A program made the position numbers and the translations under genes. This document shows, one piece after another, positions 35,614 through 44,631 of a DNA stretch of 64,000 nucleotides. Numbering within the stretch: position 1 is the first letter of the stretch; each line of letters begins with the position of its first letter. The DNA lies in the NCBI GenBank assembly GCA_017537365.1, contig JAFYKZ010000010.1, positions 62,001 to 126,000 on the forward strand. The letters run 5' to 3'. The stretch is from Clostridia bacterium. GTDB taxonomy: Bacteria; Bacillota; Clostridia; Oscillospirales; Acutalibacteraceae. The notes below the pieces were generated by a model. That model saw only the letters and a program-made list of their open reading frames with translations. It had not been told where the DNA came from and made no database searches.

Positions 35614-36885
35614 ATGAAAGAAAAATTTTCTAAACTTATAAACGTTTATAAAAAATATGGGTTTTTAGGCTTTATAAAAAAGCTTTATGCCTATATTGTT
35701 GCAAATTATCTTAATAAAATCAGTTTTGCGGTGTTTTTTAATCCCAAGAAATACCGCAAACAACTAGCTGAAATTTTAAACAGCCCTGATATAGAGCGTA
35801 TTGTTTTATGGAGGAGCAGTTTCGGTTATAATGTACCGCTATTCCAAAGACCTCAGCATATCGCCAACAATTTAGCCAAGAACAAATGTCTTGTTCTTTA
35901 TGAGGTTACAACTATGACCGACAAGGTTAAAACGGTTAAGAAATTCAGCGATAATTTGTTTTTAATAAACTATAATAATATCCTTTTAAATCGCATTTTA
36001 GAAAGCGAGCTTAAAAAGATAGATAAACCTAAATATATCCAGCTTTATTCAACTGACTGGAAGTTATCGGTCGAAAACATTAAAAACTATATAGCATCAG
36101 GCTTTGGATTTATTTATGAATATATTGACGATATTTCCCCCGAACTTGCAGGAACAAAGGAAATCCCTCAGAATATAGTTGATAAATACGAATATGCTAT
36201 GGCAAACACCGATGTTTTCGTTGTTGTTACTGCCGACCTTTTAAAACAAGATGTTATCTCCCACAGAGGCGAGAAAAATCTTATTTTCTCCTCAAACGGA
36301 GTTGACTATTCCTTTTTCCAAAGCTTTGATGAGAATTTTGAGTTTGAAAAAGAATTCACCGATATTTTAAATATAGGCAAACCCATAGTTTGTTATTACG
36401 GTGCGCTCGCTAAATGGTTTGATTATGACCTTATTAAAAAAATTGCCGAAACCGATAAGTATTCGGTGGTATTATTCGGCATCAAGTATGACGAATCGTT
36501 TGACGAAAACTTAAAAGACGAAAAAAACATATATTTCTTAGGTCCGAGAGATTATAAAATACTTAAAAATTACGCTAAAAAATGCGATATTTTAACCATA
36601 CCCTTTAAAATCAACAGTATAACAAGGGCAACGAGTCCGGTTAAAGTTTTCGAATATATGGCGCTTAATAAACCTATCGTTACCACCGATATGAACGAAT
36701 GCAGAAAATATAAGAGCATTTTAATCGGTGAAACCCACGAGGACTTTATAGAAAAACTTGATAAAGCTCTCGCTTTAAAAGAGGATACCGATTATATCGA
36801 ATTGCTTGACCGCGAGGCAAAAGAGAACGACTGGTCTATGAAAGCCAAAGCTATTATAGACGGTGTTTCTGCTTTCGAAAAATAG
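35614..36885 (+). CDS. Glycosyltransferase, GT-B fold
   Basis: This 423-residue protein begins with a helical stretch like that of the two-domain glycosyltransferase (YKKYGFLGFIKKLY) and has a GT4-type donor domain: ITRATSPVKVFEYMALNKPIV near 335-355, the usual Glu/nucleotide-site region. An N-terminal acceptor domain carries RPQHIANNLA. It probably modifies the same wall polymer. The sugar is unknown. The spacing to its neighbours is short (39 and 10 bases), consistent with one operon. Confidence 0.82.
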   Translation: MKEKFSKLINVYKKYGFLGFIKKLYAYIVANYLNKISFAVFFNPKKYRKQLAEILNSPDIERIVLWRSSFGYNVPLFQRPQHIANNLAKNKCLVLYEVTTMTDKVKTVKKFSDNLFLINYNNILLNRILESELKKIDKPKYIQLYSTDWKLSVENIKNYIASGFGFIYEYIDDISPELAGTKEIPQNIVDKYEYAMANTDVFVVVTADLLKQDVISHRGEKNLIFSSNGVDYSFFQSFDENFEFEKEFTDILNIGKPIVCYYGALAKWFDYDLIKKIAETDKYSVVLFGIKYDESFDENLKDEKNIYFLGPRDYKILKNYAKKCDILTIPFKINSITRATSPVKVFEYMALNKPIVTTDMNECRKYKSILIGETHEDFIEKLDKALALKEDTDYIELLDREAKENDWSMKAKAIIDGVSAFEK

Positions 36886-36895
36886 GAAATACATT

Positions 36896-37600
36896 ATGAA
36901 AAGATTTATTGATAAGCTTTATAAAGGCTCTAAAAAAGACTTTTTCTCTCTTGTTGAGAAAAATCTCAAAAACGAAGAAAGGCAGTTTATCGTAACCGCA
37001 AATCCCGAAGCCTTTATGTATGGCAATAGAACTGGAAATTTTAAAAACCTGCTTTTAAGCGAGGATACAACAGTTATTGCTGACGGTATCGGTATTGTTA
37101 AAGCCGCAAAAAAGGTGGATATGCCTGTATCTGAGAGAATACCTGGTGTTGAACTTGCAGAGCATTTGTTTTCGCTCGGGGATAAATATAATAAAAACAT
37201 TTATCTGTTTGGAGCAAAGCCTGAGGTTTTAGAGGCTCTTTGCAAAAAGCTAGAAAATGAATATAAAAACCTTAAAATTGCAGGCTTTTGCGACGGATAT
37301 AAAGCGGACAAGGATAAAACCTTTGAGGAAATTAAAGCTTTATCCCCCGATATTATCCTTGTGGCGCTTGGAATACCTGCCCAAGAAGAGCTTATATTTA
37401 AACACCTGAGCGGTTTTGAAAAAGGAATTTTCGTAGGTGTTGGCGGAAGCTTTGATGTTTTGAGCGGTCTCAAAAAAAGAGCTCCGAAATTCTTTATAAA
37501 ATGCAATTTGGAATGGTTTTATAGAATTATAACCGAGCCTAAAAGAATTAAGCGCTTTTATAATAATAATGTTAAGTTTTTGCTTAAAGTTAAAAAATAA
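36896..37600 (+). CDS. tagA: WecG/TagA/CpsF-family glycosyltransferase (TagA-like)
   Basis: This protein of about 234 residues has the conserved core of GT26: TANPEAFMYG (Asn/Glu, about 36-45), ADGIGIVKAAK (catalytic-type Asp, about 62-72), ERIPGVEL and ALGIPAQEE, with WFYRI near the end. In teichoic acid synthesis TagA adds N-acetylmannosamine to the lipid-linked first sugar. The longer frame starts at a GTG inside the previous gene; AGGAAA before the ATG at 36896 gives the better start. It is the last gene of the cluster, before a terminator. Confidence 0.9.
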   Translation: MKRFIDKLYKGSKKDFFSLVEKNLKNEERQFIVTANPEAFMYGNRTGNFKNLLLSEDTTVIADGIGIVKAAKKVDMPVSERIPGVELAEHLFSLGDKYNKNIYLFGAKPEVLEALCKKLENEYKNLKIAGFCDGYKADKDKTFEEIKALSPDIILVALGIPAQEELIFKHLSGFEKGIFVGVGGSFDVLSGLKKRAPKFFIKCNLEWFYRIITEPKRIKRFYNNNVKFLLKVKK

Positions 37601-37602
37601 AC

Positions 37603-37636
37603 TTAGTGTCTTCCTATTGGAAGGCACTAAAATTTT
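37603..37636 (+). terminator. Intrinsic terminator after the wall polymer cluster
   Basis: TTAGTGTCTTCC (37603-37614) pairs with GGAAGGCACTAA (37619-37630) with one G-T pair, then AATTTTG. Confidence 0.75.
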
Positions 37637-37660
37637 GTATAAAATTGAATTTAATTTATT

Positions 37661-37730
37661 GTAGGGGATGGCGCCTCAACATCCCGTTAAGTTTAATTTC
37701 CGTTACGGTAGGCATAAATGCCTACCCTAC
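37661..37730. repeat. GTAGGG/CCCTAC palindromic repeat
   Basis: This 70-bp element is bounded by GTAGGG and CCCTAC. It contains GGGATG...CATCCC and the perfect palindrome GGTAGGCATAAATGCCTACC. The bases from 37731 to 37876, before the rplM promoter, are AT-rich with a few GAGAAAA-like microrepeats and no gene. Confidence 0.75.
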
Positions 37731-37876
37731 AAATAAAATCCTTATAAATATATTTTAAAACCGAAAAAATACCTTAAAAATTTAAAAATCATAATTGAGC
37801 AAATAAGAGAAAATAAGAGAAAACGCGAGAAAAAACGAGTTTTAAAACTTTAAACTAAAATTTTGAAAAAATAGTG

Positions 37877-37905
37877 TTGACAATGAGATTTTATTATGGT
37901 ATTAT
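37877..37905 (+). promoter_or_regulatory. Promoter of rplM-rpsI
   Basis: TTGACA (37877-37882), 17 bases, TATTAT (37900-37905). Confidence 0.9.
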
Positions 37906-37960
37906 ATTCAAGCTGACTACGGAAAAGCCCGTAGTATACTAAACTATACGGAGGTTAATG
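37906..37960 (+). promoter_or_regulatory. Short rplM leader with hairpin
   Basis: ACTACGG (37916-37922) pairs with CCGTAGT (37929-37935), followed by GTATA/TATAC that can pair, then GGAGG. The position fits an L13-type autoregulatory leader, but I cannot confirm the family match by eye. Confidence 0.45.
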
Positions 37961-37962
37961 TT

Positions 37963-38391
37963 ATGAATACATTTATGGCAAAACCTGCTGAAATTCAGCG
38001 TAAATGGTATATAATTGATGCTGCTGACAGACCGCTCGGCCGCACCGCTGCAAAAGTTGCGGATATTCTTAGAGGCAAAATTAAGCCCGAGTTTACTCCT
38101 CATGTTGACTGTGGCGACCATGTTGTTGTTATCAACGCTGATAAAGCAGTTCTCACAGGCAAGAAATTAGAAAAGAAGTATTATCGTCGTCATACCGGTT
38201 ATATCGGCGGTCTTAAAGAGGTTCAATATTCAACCCTTATGAAGACCCGTCCTGAGCTCGCTATGGAATTAGCAGTTAAAGGTATGGTTCCTGATACTAC
38301 TATCGGTCGTAAAGCTCTCACCAGACTTCATGTTTACAGTGGCACCGAGTATGCCCAAGTAGCTCAGAAGCCTGAGAAGTTTGAATTTTAA
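37963..38391 (+). CDS. rplM: 50S ribosomal protein L13
   Basis: This 142-residue protein is full length for L13, with the typical [16 protein letters not shown] start region, [24 protein letters not shown] and [11 protein letters not shown]. It assembles early in the large subunit. GGAGG precedes the ATG. The rplM-rpsI order is the usual one, and its promoter is at 37877. Confidence 0.98.
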   Translation: MNTFMAKPAEIQRKWYIIDAADRPLGRTAAKVADILRGKIKPEFTPHVDCGDHVVVINADKAVLTGKKLEKKYYRRHTGYIGGLKEVQYSTLMKTRPELAMELAVKGMVPDTTIGRKALTRLHVYSGTEYAQVAQKPEKFEF

Positions 38392-38408
38392 GAAAGGAGC
38401 ATGTAATA

Positions 38409-38807
38409 ATGTTTGAAGCTAAACCTTATTTTTACGGAACAGGCAGAAGAAAAAGCTCCGTTGCTCGCGTTCGCATTTACAACGGTACAGGCAAAATCAC
38501 TATCAACGATAGAGATATTGATGATTACTTCGGTCTTGAAACTTTAAAACTTATCGTTCGTCAGCCCCTTAACCTTACCGGAACTACTGATAAGTATGAT
38601 ATCGTTTGCCGCGTTGCAGGCGGTGGTGTTACCGGTCAAGCAGGTGCTATCCGTCACGGTATTTCACGTGCTCTTCTTCAATCTGATGCAGAGCTCAGAC
38701 CAGAACTCAAAAAGGCTGGATTCCTCACTCGCGATCCTCGTATGAAGGAAAGAAAGAAATACGGTCTCAAAGGCGCTCGTCGTGCACCTCAGTTCTCAAA
38801 GAGATAA
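38409..38807 (+). CDS. rpsI: 30S ribosomal protein S9
   Basis: This 132-residue S9 has [15 protein letters not shown] near the start, [19 protein letters not shown] in the middle and the conserved basic tail ending in KR, which reaches the P-site tRNA. It follows rplM by 17 bases with AAAGGAG as the ribosome binding site. It ends at a strong terminator. Confidence 0.98.
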   Translation: MFEAKPYFYGTGRRKSSVARVRIYNGTGKITINDRDIDDYFGLETLKLIVRQPLNLTGTTDKYDIVCRVAGGGVTGQAGAIRHGISRALLQSDAELRPELKKAGFLTRDPRMKERKKYGLKGARRAPQFSKR

Positions 38808-38820
38808 TATTTTTATCTAC

Positions 38821-38857
38821 AAAACCCCGAAAACATCAGGTTTTCGGGGTTTTGCTT
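38821..38857 (+). terminator. Intrinsic terminator after rpsI
   Basis: Perfect arms AAAACCCCGAAAAC (38821-38834) and complement (38840-38853), T-rich tail. Confidence 0.92.
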
Positions 38858-38899
38858 TTGCCTTAATTTTTGATTTGGTGCAAAACACAAAAATTAAAT

Positions 38900-39373
38900 T
38901 CACCATATTTTATCATAGCACAAATTATTCCAACGATATTCAATTTTACACGCAGGGATTTCGAGTTCACACTCATAACAATATGGAGCTTTATCAAAAC
39001 GAAGATAACCTTTTAATAATTGCTCATCCTGACTTTTATATTGATATAAAAACTCTAAACTTGAATTACTATTATTTATAAAATTAATTAATTGTTCAAG
39101 TGTCCATTCGGTACGGATTATTTTTCTAAAAATATTTTTTCTGAAAACATAAATATAAACTTTACCATTAATCTGGTAGTCAACCTGCGAAAAATCAGTT
39201 CGTACTACATTGGACGAATTGTTTGCATAATGTAAAGGTGTAATCCAAAAACCATTTTGAAAATAAAAAGAAAGTATACCATTCTCTAATTGAATTTTAT
39301 TAGCAATACAATCATGCAATGTTAATACTGTATCGTCAGTATCTATATGATTATATACTCTTTTTTCTTCCAA
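38900..39373 (-). CDS. Hypothetical protein, AT-rich orphan
   Basis: I do not recognise this 157-residue protein. It has no signal peptide or membrane segment. It is rich in aromatic residues (Tyr, Phe, Trp) with a predicted beta-rich first half and two Cys pairs in the tail (YCYECELEIPAC). The start is a TTG at 39373 with GAGGTAA only 3 bases away, which is tight; no ATG is available in frame. A promoter at 39491-39519 supports expression. The base composition is more AT-rich than the flanking ribosomal and tex genes, which suggests acquisition. Resemblance to small immunity-type proteins is only an impression. Confidence 0.6.
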   Translation of the reverse strand: MEEKRVYNHIDTDDTVLTLHDCIANKIQLENGILSFYFQNGFWITPLHYANNSSNVVRTDFSQVDYQINGKVYIYVFRKNIFRKIIRTEWTLEQLINFINNSNSSLEFLYQYKSQDEQLLKGYLRFDKAPYCYECELEIPACKIEYRWNNLCYDKIW

Positions 39374-39490
39374 TTACCTCATCCCTTCTATTTCCAAAAG
39401 TTCTTTTATAGAGTAAGTTTTATCACATTGTTGCACCGAAAAGCAATCATTATATATTTTTTCTTTATAACCATGTTTTTTGTTTTTATT

Positions 39491-39519
39491 ATTATAACAT
39501 AAAGATATAAAATTTACAA
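39491..39519 (-). promoter_or_regulatory. Probable promoter of the hypothetical gene
   Basis: TTGTAA (39514-39519), 17 bases, TATAAT (39491-39496) on the minus strand. Transcription would start about 110 bases before the gene. The rest of the gene-free stretch 39374-39674 holds only this and the tex promoter. Confidence 0.6.
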
Positions 39520-39605
39520 TATCCTACTATCTTAATAAGTATTGACTATTATTCATATAATCCTATAAACAATCTCGAAATTTCTAATATTTCCCCTTAA
39601 AAAAG

Positions 39606-39634
39606 TTGAATTTTTTAGTAAATTATTGTATAAT
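39606..39634 (+). promoter_or_regulatory. Promoter of tex
   Basis: TTGAAT (39606-39611), 17 bases, TATAAT (39629-39634), 40 bases before the tex ATG. Confidence 0.8.
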
Positions 39635-39674
39635 AAATTGATTATGCTTTTATTAATAATTTACAGGAGAAATT

Positions 39675-41822
39675 ATGGATATTATAAAGACTTTAACAGA
39701 GGAATTTTCCCTTAAACCTTTTCAGGTTGAAAATACCGTAAAGCTAATAGACGAGGGCAATACCATACCCTTTATTGCGCGTTACCGCAAGGAAGCTCAC
39801 GGCTCGCTTGACGACCAAACCTTGCGCGAATTATCCGATAGACTTACCTATCTTCGCAATTTAGATGAAACTCGCGAGAAATACAAGAAATCCATTGAGG
39901 AGCAGGGTGCTTTGACCGAGGAGCTTATTTTAGCTATCGACTCTGCCGCAACCCTCACCGAGCTTGACGATATTTACAGACCATACAAGAAAAAACGCAA
40001 AACAAGAGCAAGTGTTGCAAAAGAAAAAGGTCTCTCCCCTCTTGCCGAGATTTTATACGAGCAATCTCCTGATTGCGAAAACCCCGAAGTTTTAGCTGAG
40101 GATTATGTAAACCTAGAACTTGGCGTTGAAACCGTTAAAGATGCCTTAAACGGCGCTATGGATATTATCGCAGAAATTATATCCGATGATGCGGATATCA
40201 GAAAGCGTATGCGTTTTGTAGCCTCGGCTCACGCTGTTTTGCGAGTATCGGGCGACAAAGAGGATTTAGATGTTTATGAAATGTATCGCGAATATAGTGA
40301 GGCGGTTTCTAAAATTGCCGACCATAGAGTTTTGGCAATTAACCGCGGCGAAAAGGAAGGCTTTTTAAAGGTTAGCCTCGATTTTGATACGGACAAGGCT
40401 ATGTTTATAATCTCTAAAAATCATATTAAAGAGGGTTCGGCGGCAACCCCTTATGTTAAAGCCGCCGCAGAGGATGCTTATAGTCGCCTTATATTCCCCT
40501 CTATCGAAAGAGAAATCCGCTCTGCTTTAACCGAAAAAGCAAGCGTTTCTGCAATAAAGGTTTTCTCAACAAATCTAAAACAACTTCTTATGCAACCTCC
40601 CGTTAAGGATAAAATCACCATCGGTTTAGACCCAGGTTACAGAACAGGCTGCAAGGTTGCAGTAGTAGACGGAACAGGCAAGCTTTTAGACACAGGAGTT
40701 ATCTACCCTGTTCCCCCTAAAAATCAGCTTGAAGAAGCTAAGGTTATAATAAAAAATCTTGTTAAAAAGTATAATGTTTCTTGCTTTGCAATAGGCAACG
40801 GAACTGCAAGCCATGAAACCGAATGCTTTGCCGCCGAGGTTATAAAAGAACTCGGCACGGGACTTTCTTATATGGTTGTAAGCGAGGCGGGTGCCAGTGT
40901 TTATTCCGCTTCAAAGCTCGCGGCTGAGGAGTTTCCTGATTATGACGTATCTTTAAGAAGTGCGGTATCTATCGCCCGCAGAATGCAAGACCCGTTAGCA
41001 GAGCTTGTTAAAATAGACCCCAAAGCTATCGGTGTTGGTCAGTATCAACACGATATGCCTGCAAATCAGCTTAACAGCGCACTTGACGGTGTTGTTGAGG
41101 ACTGCGTTAACAGTGTTGGTGTTGATTTAAACACCGCTTCTCCTCAACTTTTGGCTCGCGTTTCAGGTTTAGGACCTGCTATTGCTAAAAATGTTGTGGC
41201 CTACCGCGAGGAAAACGGCAAATTTAAAAGCCGCTCTGAGCTTAAAAAGGTTTCAAAACTTGGTCCTAAGGCTTTCGAGCAGTCAGCAGGATTTCTTAGA
41301 ATTATTGATGGCAAAAATCCGCTCGACAATACCTCAGTTCATCCCGAAAGCTACCCTGCTACCGAAAAGCTACTTAAAATTTGCAACTTTACCGATGCGG
41401 ATATTAAAAACGGCGGTATTGCTAATATATCAGAGCAGGTTAATATAAAAGGAATTGAAAATATCGCAAACGAAATAGGTGTTGGCGTTCCAACCCTAAC
41501 CGATATAATAAAAGAGCTTGAAAGACCTGGGCGCGACCCCCGTGATGAGCTTCCCCCTCCTCTTCTTCGTCAGGATATAATGTCTATGGAAGACCTTAAA
41601 CCGAATATGAAGCTCAAAGGCACGGTTAGAAATGTTATAGATTTCGGTGCATTTGTTGATATTGGTGTCCATCAGGACGGATTAGTTCACATTTCTCGCA
41701 TAACCGATAGATTTATCAAGCATCCGTCTGAAGTGTTAAAGGTTGGCGATATTGTTGATGTTTATGTTTTATCGGTTGATGTTGACAAAAAACGAATTTC
41801 TTTAAGCATCAAGCCGATTTAG
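39675..41822 (+). CDS. tex: Tex-family RNA-binding transcription accessory protein
   Basis: This 715-residue Tex protein has an N-terminal helical region (IPFIARYRKEAHGSLDD), a YqgF-like RNase H fold near 315-440 (GLDPGYRTGCKVAVVD), helix-hairpin-helix motifs (LNTASPQLLARVSGLGPAIAKN region about 480-510) and a C-terminal S1 RNA-binding domain (about 640-712, FGAFVDIGVHQDGLVHIS). It binds RNA or ribosomes, and its exact role varies. The length is typical. The following permease gene starts 10 bases later and is probably cotranscribed. Confidence 0.97.
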   Translation: MDIIKTLTEEFSLKPFQVENTVKLIDEGNTIPFIARYRKEAHGSLDDQTLRELSDRLTYLRNLDETREKYKKSIEEQGALTEELILAIDSAATLTELDDIYRPYKKKRKTRASVAKEKGLSPLAEILYEQSPDCENPEVLAEDYVNLELGVETVKDALNGAMDIIAEIISDDADIRKRMRFVASAHAVLRVSGDKEDLDVYEMYREYSEAVSKIADHRVLAINRGEKEGFLKVSLDFDTDKAMFIISKNHIKEGSAATPYVKAAAEDAYSRLIFPSIEREIRSALTEKASVSAIKVFSTNLKQLLMQPPVKDKITIGLDPGYRTGCKVAVVDGTGKLLDTGVIYPVPPKNQLEEAKVIIKNLVKKYNVSCFAIGNGTASHETECFAAEVIKELGTGLSYMVVSEAGASVYSASKLAAEEFPDYDVSLRSAVSIARRMQDPLAELVKIDPKAIGVGQYQHDMPANQLNSALDGVVEDCVNSVGVDLNTASPQLLARVSGLGPAIAKNVVAYREENGKFKSRSELKKVSKLGPKAFEQSAGFLRIIDGKNPLDNTSVHPESYPATEKLLKICNFTDADIKNGGIANISEQVNIKGIENIANEIGVGVPTLTDIIKELERPGRDPRDELPPPLLRQDIMSMEDLKPNMKLKGTVRNVIDFGAFVDIGVHQDGLVHISRITDRFIKHPSEVLKVGDIVDVYVLSVDVDKKRISLSIKPI

Positions 41823-41832
41823 AGGAAAATTT

Positions 41833-42771
41833 ATGAAATATAAAAATTTAAAAGGAAGTTTAATTCTTTTAACTGCCGCGCTTATATGGGGGTTGGCTTT
41901 TGTGGCTCAAAGCTCTGCGGCAGATAAAGCCCCTTCCTTCACCATTAACGCTCTGCGTTCATTTATAGGTGCATTCGCGCTTTATATTTTCTATTTAATA
42001 ACCAACATTAAACAGAAAAAAGCATTTTTTCCAAAAGAGAAAAAAGACAAGAAAACCTATCTTTTAGCCGCTTTAATATGCGGAAGCTGTCTTGCAGTTT
42101 CGGCTAATCTGCAACAGTTTGGCATAACAGCTTTAAAAAGCGCAAATGCCGAGGCTATTGATGCCCGTTCGGGCTTTTTAACCGCTCTCTATGTTATATT
42201 AGTTCCGATTCTTTCGGTTTTTGCTCGCAAAAAGGTGCACTTGGTTATCTGGGGCTCGGTTTTAGTTGCAATAATCGGTGTTTATCTGCTCTGCTTTTCT
42301 GAGGGTGTTGAGAAGCTTTATTTGGGCGATGCATTGCTTTTCCTTTGCGCTATAAGCTTTTCTGTTCACATAATGGCGGTTGATAAATATGTTGAGTTCA
42401 CAGGCGGAATTAAGCTTTCTATAATGCAATTTATAGTTTGCGGTATTTTATCGCTTATTTTAGCTTTGATTTTCGATTTAAAAACTATCGACTTTAAAGC
42501 AGTTTTATCGGTTATGCCTCAAATTTTATATTTAGGTATAATGTCAAGTGGTATCGCTTACACGCTTCAGGTTATTGGCCAGAAATTTGCCGAGCCTGCG
42601 GTTGCCTCAATCTCTATGAGCTTTGAAAGTGTTTTCGCCGCTTTGGGCGGTTGGGTTATTTTAGGCGACGGCTTGAGCACACCTAAGCTTTTCGGTTGCG
42701 CTCTGGTTTTCATAGCTATCATAATCGCTCAACTACCGCAATTTTTCGCAAAAAATAAGATTCAATCTTAA
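41833..42771 (+). CDS. DMT-superfamily (EamA) permease
   Basis: This 312-residue membrane protein has ten hydrophobic segments forming two EamA repeats (about 5-150 and 165-300). The start LILLTAALIWGLAFVAQ is typical of DMT transporters. It moves a small metabolite across the membrane; the substrate cannot be read from sequence. It is joined to tex by position only. Confidence 0.9.
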   Translation: MKYKNLKGSLILLTAALIWGLAFVAQSSAADKAPSFTINALRSFIGAFALYIFYLITNIKQKKAFFPKEKKDKKTYLLAALICGSCLAVSANLQQFGITALKSANAEAIDARSGFLTALYVILVPILSVFARKKVHLVIWGSVLVAIIGVYLLCFSEGVEKLYLGDALLFLCAISFSVHIMAVDKYVEFTGGIKLSIMQFIVCGILSLILALIFDLKTIDFKAVLSVMPQILYLGIMSSGIAYTLQVIGQKFAEPAVASISMSFESVFAALGGWVILGDGLSTPKLFGCALVFIAIIIAQLPQFFAKNKIQS

Positions 42772-42782
42772 CAATTTGTTTA

Positions 42783-42810
42783 TTGATTTATATTTTTAAT
42801 TTGATATAAT
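42783..42810 (+). promoter_or_regulatory. Promoter of the Gld-type ABC operon
   Basis: TTGATT (42783-42788), 16 bases, TATAAT (42805-42810), 46 bases before the ATPase gene. Confidence 0.75.
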
Positions 42811-42856
42811 TAATTTCAGTAATTAATAATACTTTTTTGTATTTGGAGGAATAAAA

Positions 42857-43876
42857 ATGATTAAAGTTACCGGTCTTAGCAAAAGGTACGGTACTCACCT
42901 TGCGGTTAATAATGTTAGTTTTGAAATCGCAAAGGGCGAGGTTGTTGGTTTCTTAGGACCTAACGGAGCCGGCAAATCCACCATTATGAACATACTAACG
43001 GGTTATCTTTCAACAACCCAAGGCTCTGCCGAAATAGACGGTTTTAACATAGCCGAATTTCCTGAGCAGGCAAAACGCCGCATAGGCTATTTGCCTGAAA
43101 TTCCGCCCCTTTATACCGATATGAAGGTTCGAGAATATTTAAACTTTATTTATGACCTTAAAAAAGTTAAGTTCCCTAAAAAGCCTCATATTGATGAGAT
43201 TTTAAAGCTTGTTAAAATAGATCATGTTGAAAACCGTCTTATCAAAAATCTTTCAAAGGGTTACCGCCAAAGAGTAGGCTTTGCTCAGGCACTTGTTGGA
43301 AACCCTGATGTTCTTATTTTGGACGAGCCAACCGTTGGTCTTGACCCCAAACAGATTATTGAAATAAGAAACTTAATTGCAAGACTCGGCAAAAACCATA
43401 CTATTATTTTATCCTCGCATATTTTGTCTGAAATTCAGGCGGTTTGCAAACGTGTAATTATTATTAACCGCGGTCAGTTAATAGCAGACGATACCGCGCA
43501 AAACCTTGCCAATAAGCTATCTAGCGACCATACCTTAGTTGCAAGAATTATATGTTCTGAAAACGATATGCTCGAAGCATTGCAAACAATAAAGGGTGTT
43601 AAATCGGTTACAAGCCTCGGCAGAAAAGAGGAAGGAAGCTTTGATTTCCTTATTGAGCCTGAAATGGATGTTGATATCAGAGCGGCTGTTTTCGACCGCG
43701 TTGTATCAAGAGGTAAAACCTTGTTATCGTTAACCAATAACTCGGCTTCGTTAGAGCAGGTATTCCTGCGTCTTACCGAGACCGCCGATAACGACGAGGC
43801 TCGCCGTTTATTAGGTACAATAGAAGAGTCTCCTGAAATTGAAACTGAAACCGAAGAAGAAAAGGAGGAAAATTAA
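42857..43876 (+). CDS. ABC transporter ATPase (GldA-like)
   Basis: This 339-residue ATPase has Walker A GPNGAGKST (about 36-44), signature LSKGYRQRVG, Walker B VLILDEPTVGLDP and the switch His in ILSSHIL. The C-terminal 110 residues after the core and the acidic tail (EIETETEEEKEEN) match the GldA/NosF-like group. It is followed without a gap by the permease gene, and then by a GldG-like and a DUF4340 protein. The function of this four-gene set in Firmicutes is not established. Confidence 0.93.
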   Translation: MIKVTGLSKRYGTHLAVNNVSFEIAKGEVVGFLGPNGAGKSTIMNILTGYLSTTQGSAEIDGFNIAEFPEQAKRRIGYLPEIPPLYTDMKVREYLNFIYDLKKVKFPKKPHIDEILKLVKIDHVENRLIKNLSKGYRQRVGFAQALVGNPDVLILDEPTVGLDPKQIIEIRNLIARLGKNHTIILSSHILSEIQAVCKRVIIINRGQLIADDTAQNLANKLSSDHTLVARIICSENDMLEALQTIKGVKSVTSLGRKEEGSFDFLIEPEMDVDIRAAVFDRVVSRGKTLLSLTNNSASLEQVFLRLTETADNDEARRLLGTIEESPEIETETEEEKEEN

Positions 43877-44617
43877 ATGACTGCTATATTTAAAAGAGAA
43901 TTTAAGTCTTATTTTGCAACCCCGATAGGTTATACCGTTTTAGCTGCATTCTATTTCTTCCTAAGCGTTTTCTTTGTTCAGATTTATTCGGCAGGTGTTC
44001 CCCAGATTTCTTGGGTTATTATGTCTATGTCAACCGTTGCTATTTTTGTTTTACCTGTGCTTACTATGAGAATTATAAGTGAAGACCGCAAGCAAAAGGT
44101 TGACCAAGCCTTATTTACCGCCCCTGTTTCCTTAACAAGTGTGGTTTTAGGCAAATTCCTTGCCGCCTTTGCAGTTTATGCAATCGGTTTCTTGCCAACT
44201 GTTATTTTTGAGGCTATTTTAATGAGCAATATAACAGTTAACTTTATGTCATATATCTATTCGCTTCTCGGTATTTTATTGCTGGGTGCTTGTCTTATCG
44301 CTATCGGTATGTTCATTTCTTCGCTTACCGAAAGCTCGGTTATTTCGGCAATAATTACCCTTTTAATCAATATTGTTATACTCTTTGATTTTGCAAAGCT
44401 TATAACTGTTCCAACCGCAGAAAATGCATTTGGAAAAATTTGGGCAAAGCTTGTTGAATGGTTTGTTTGGCTACTCGAAAAGCTTTCATTTATGACCGTA
44501 TTCCAAAATTTCGGCGAAAATGTATTTTCTATTGCAGATATAGTTTACTTTTTAAGCATCACCGCAGTGTTTATATTCCTCTGCGTTCGTTCGCTTGAAA
44601 GAAAAAGATGGGCTTAA
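43877..44617 (+). CDS. ABC-2 permease (GldF-like)
   Basis: This 246-residue membrane protein has six hydrophobic segments. The start FKREFKSYFATPIGYTVLAAFYFFLS and the TMRIISEDRKQKVDQALFTAPVS stretch (about 62-84) are typical of GldF/NosY-like permeases. Its ATG follows directly after the ATPase stop, with GGAGG inside the ATPase gene. Confidence 0.92.
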   Translation: MTAIFKREFKSYFATPIGYTVLAAFYFFLSVFFVQIYSAGVPQISWVIMSMSTVAIFVLPVLTMRIISEDRKQKVDQALFTAPVSLTSVVLGKFLAAFAVYAIGFLPTVIFEAILMSNITVNFMSYIYSLLGILLLGACLIAIGMFISSLTESSVISAIITLLINIVILFDFAKLITVPTAENAFGKIWAKLVEWFVWLLEKLSFMTVFQNFGENVFSIADIVYFLSITAVFIFLCVRSLERKRWA

Positions 44618-44631
44618 AGGAGGTTTTAAAA

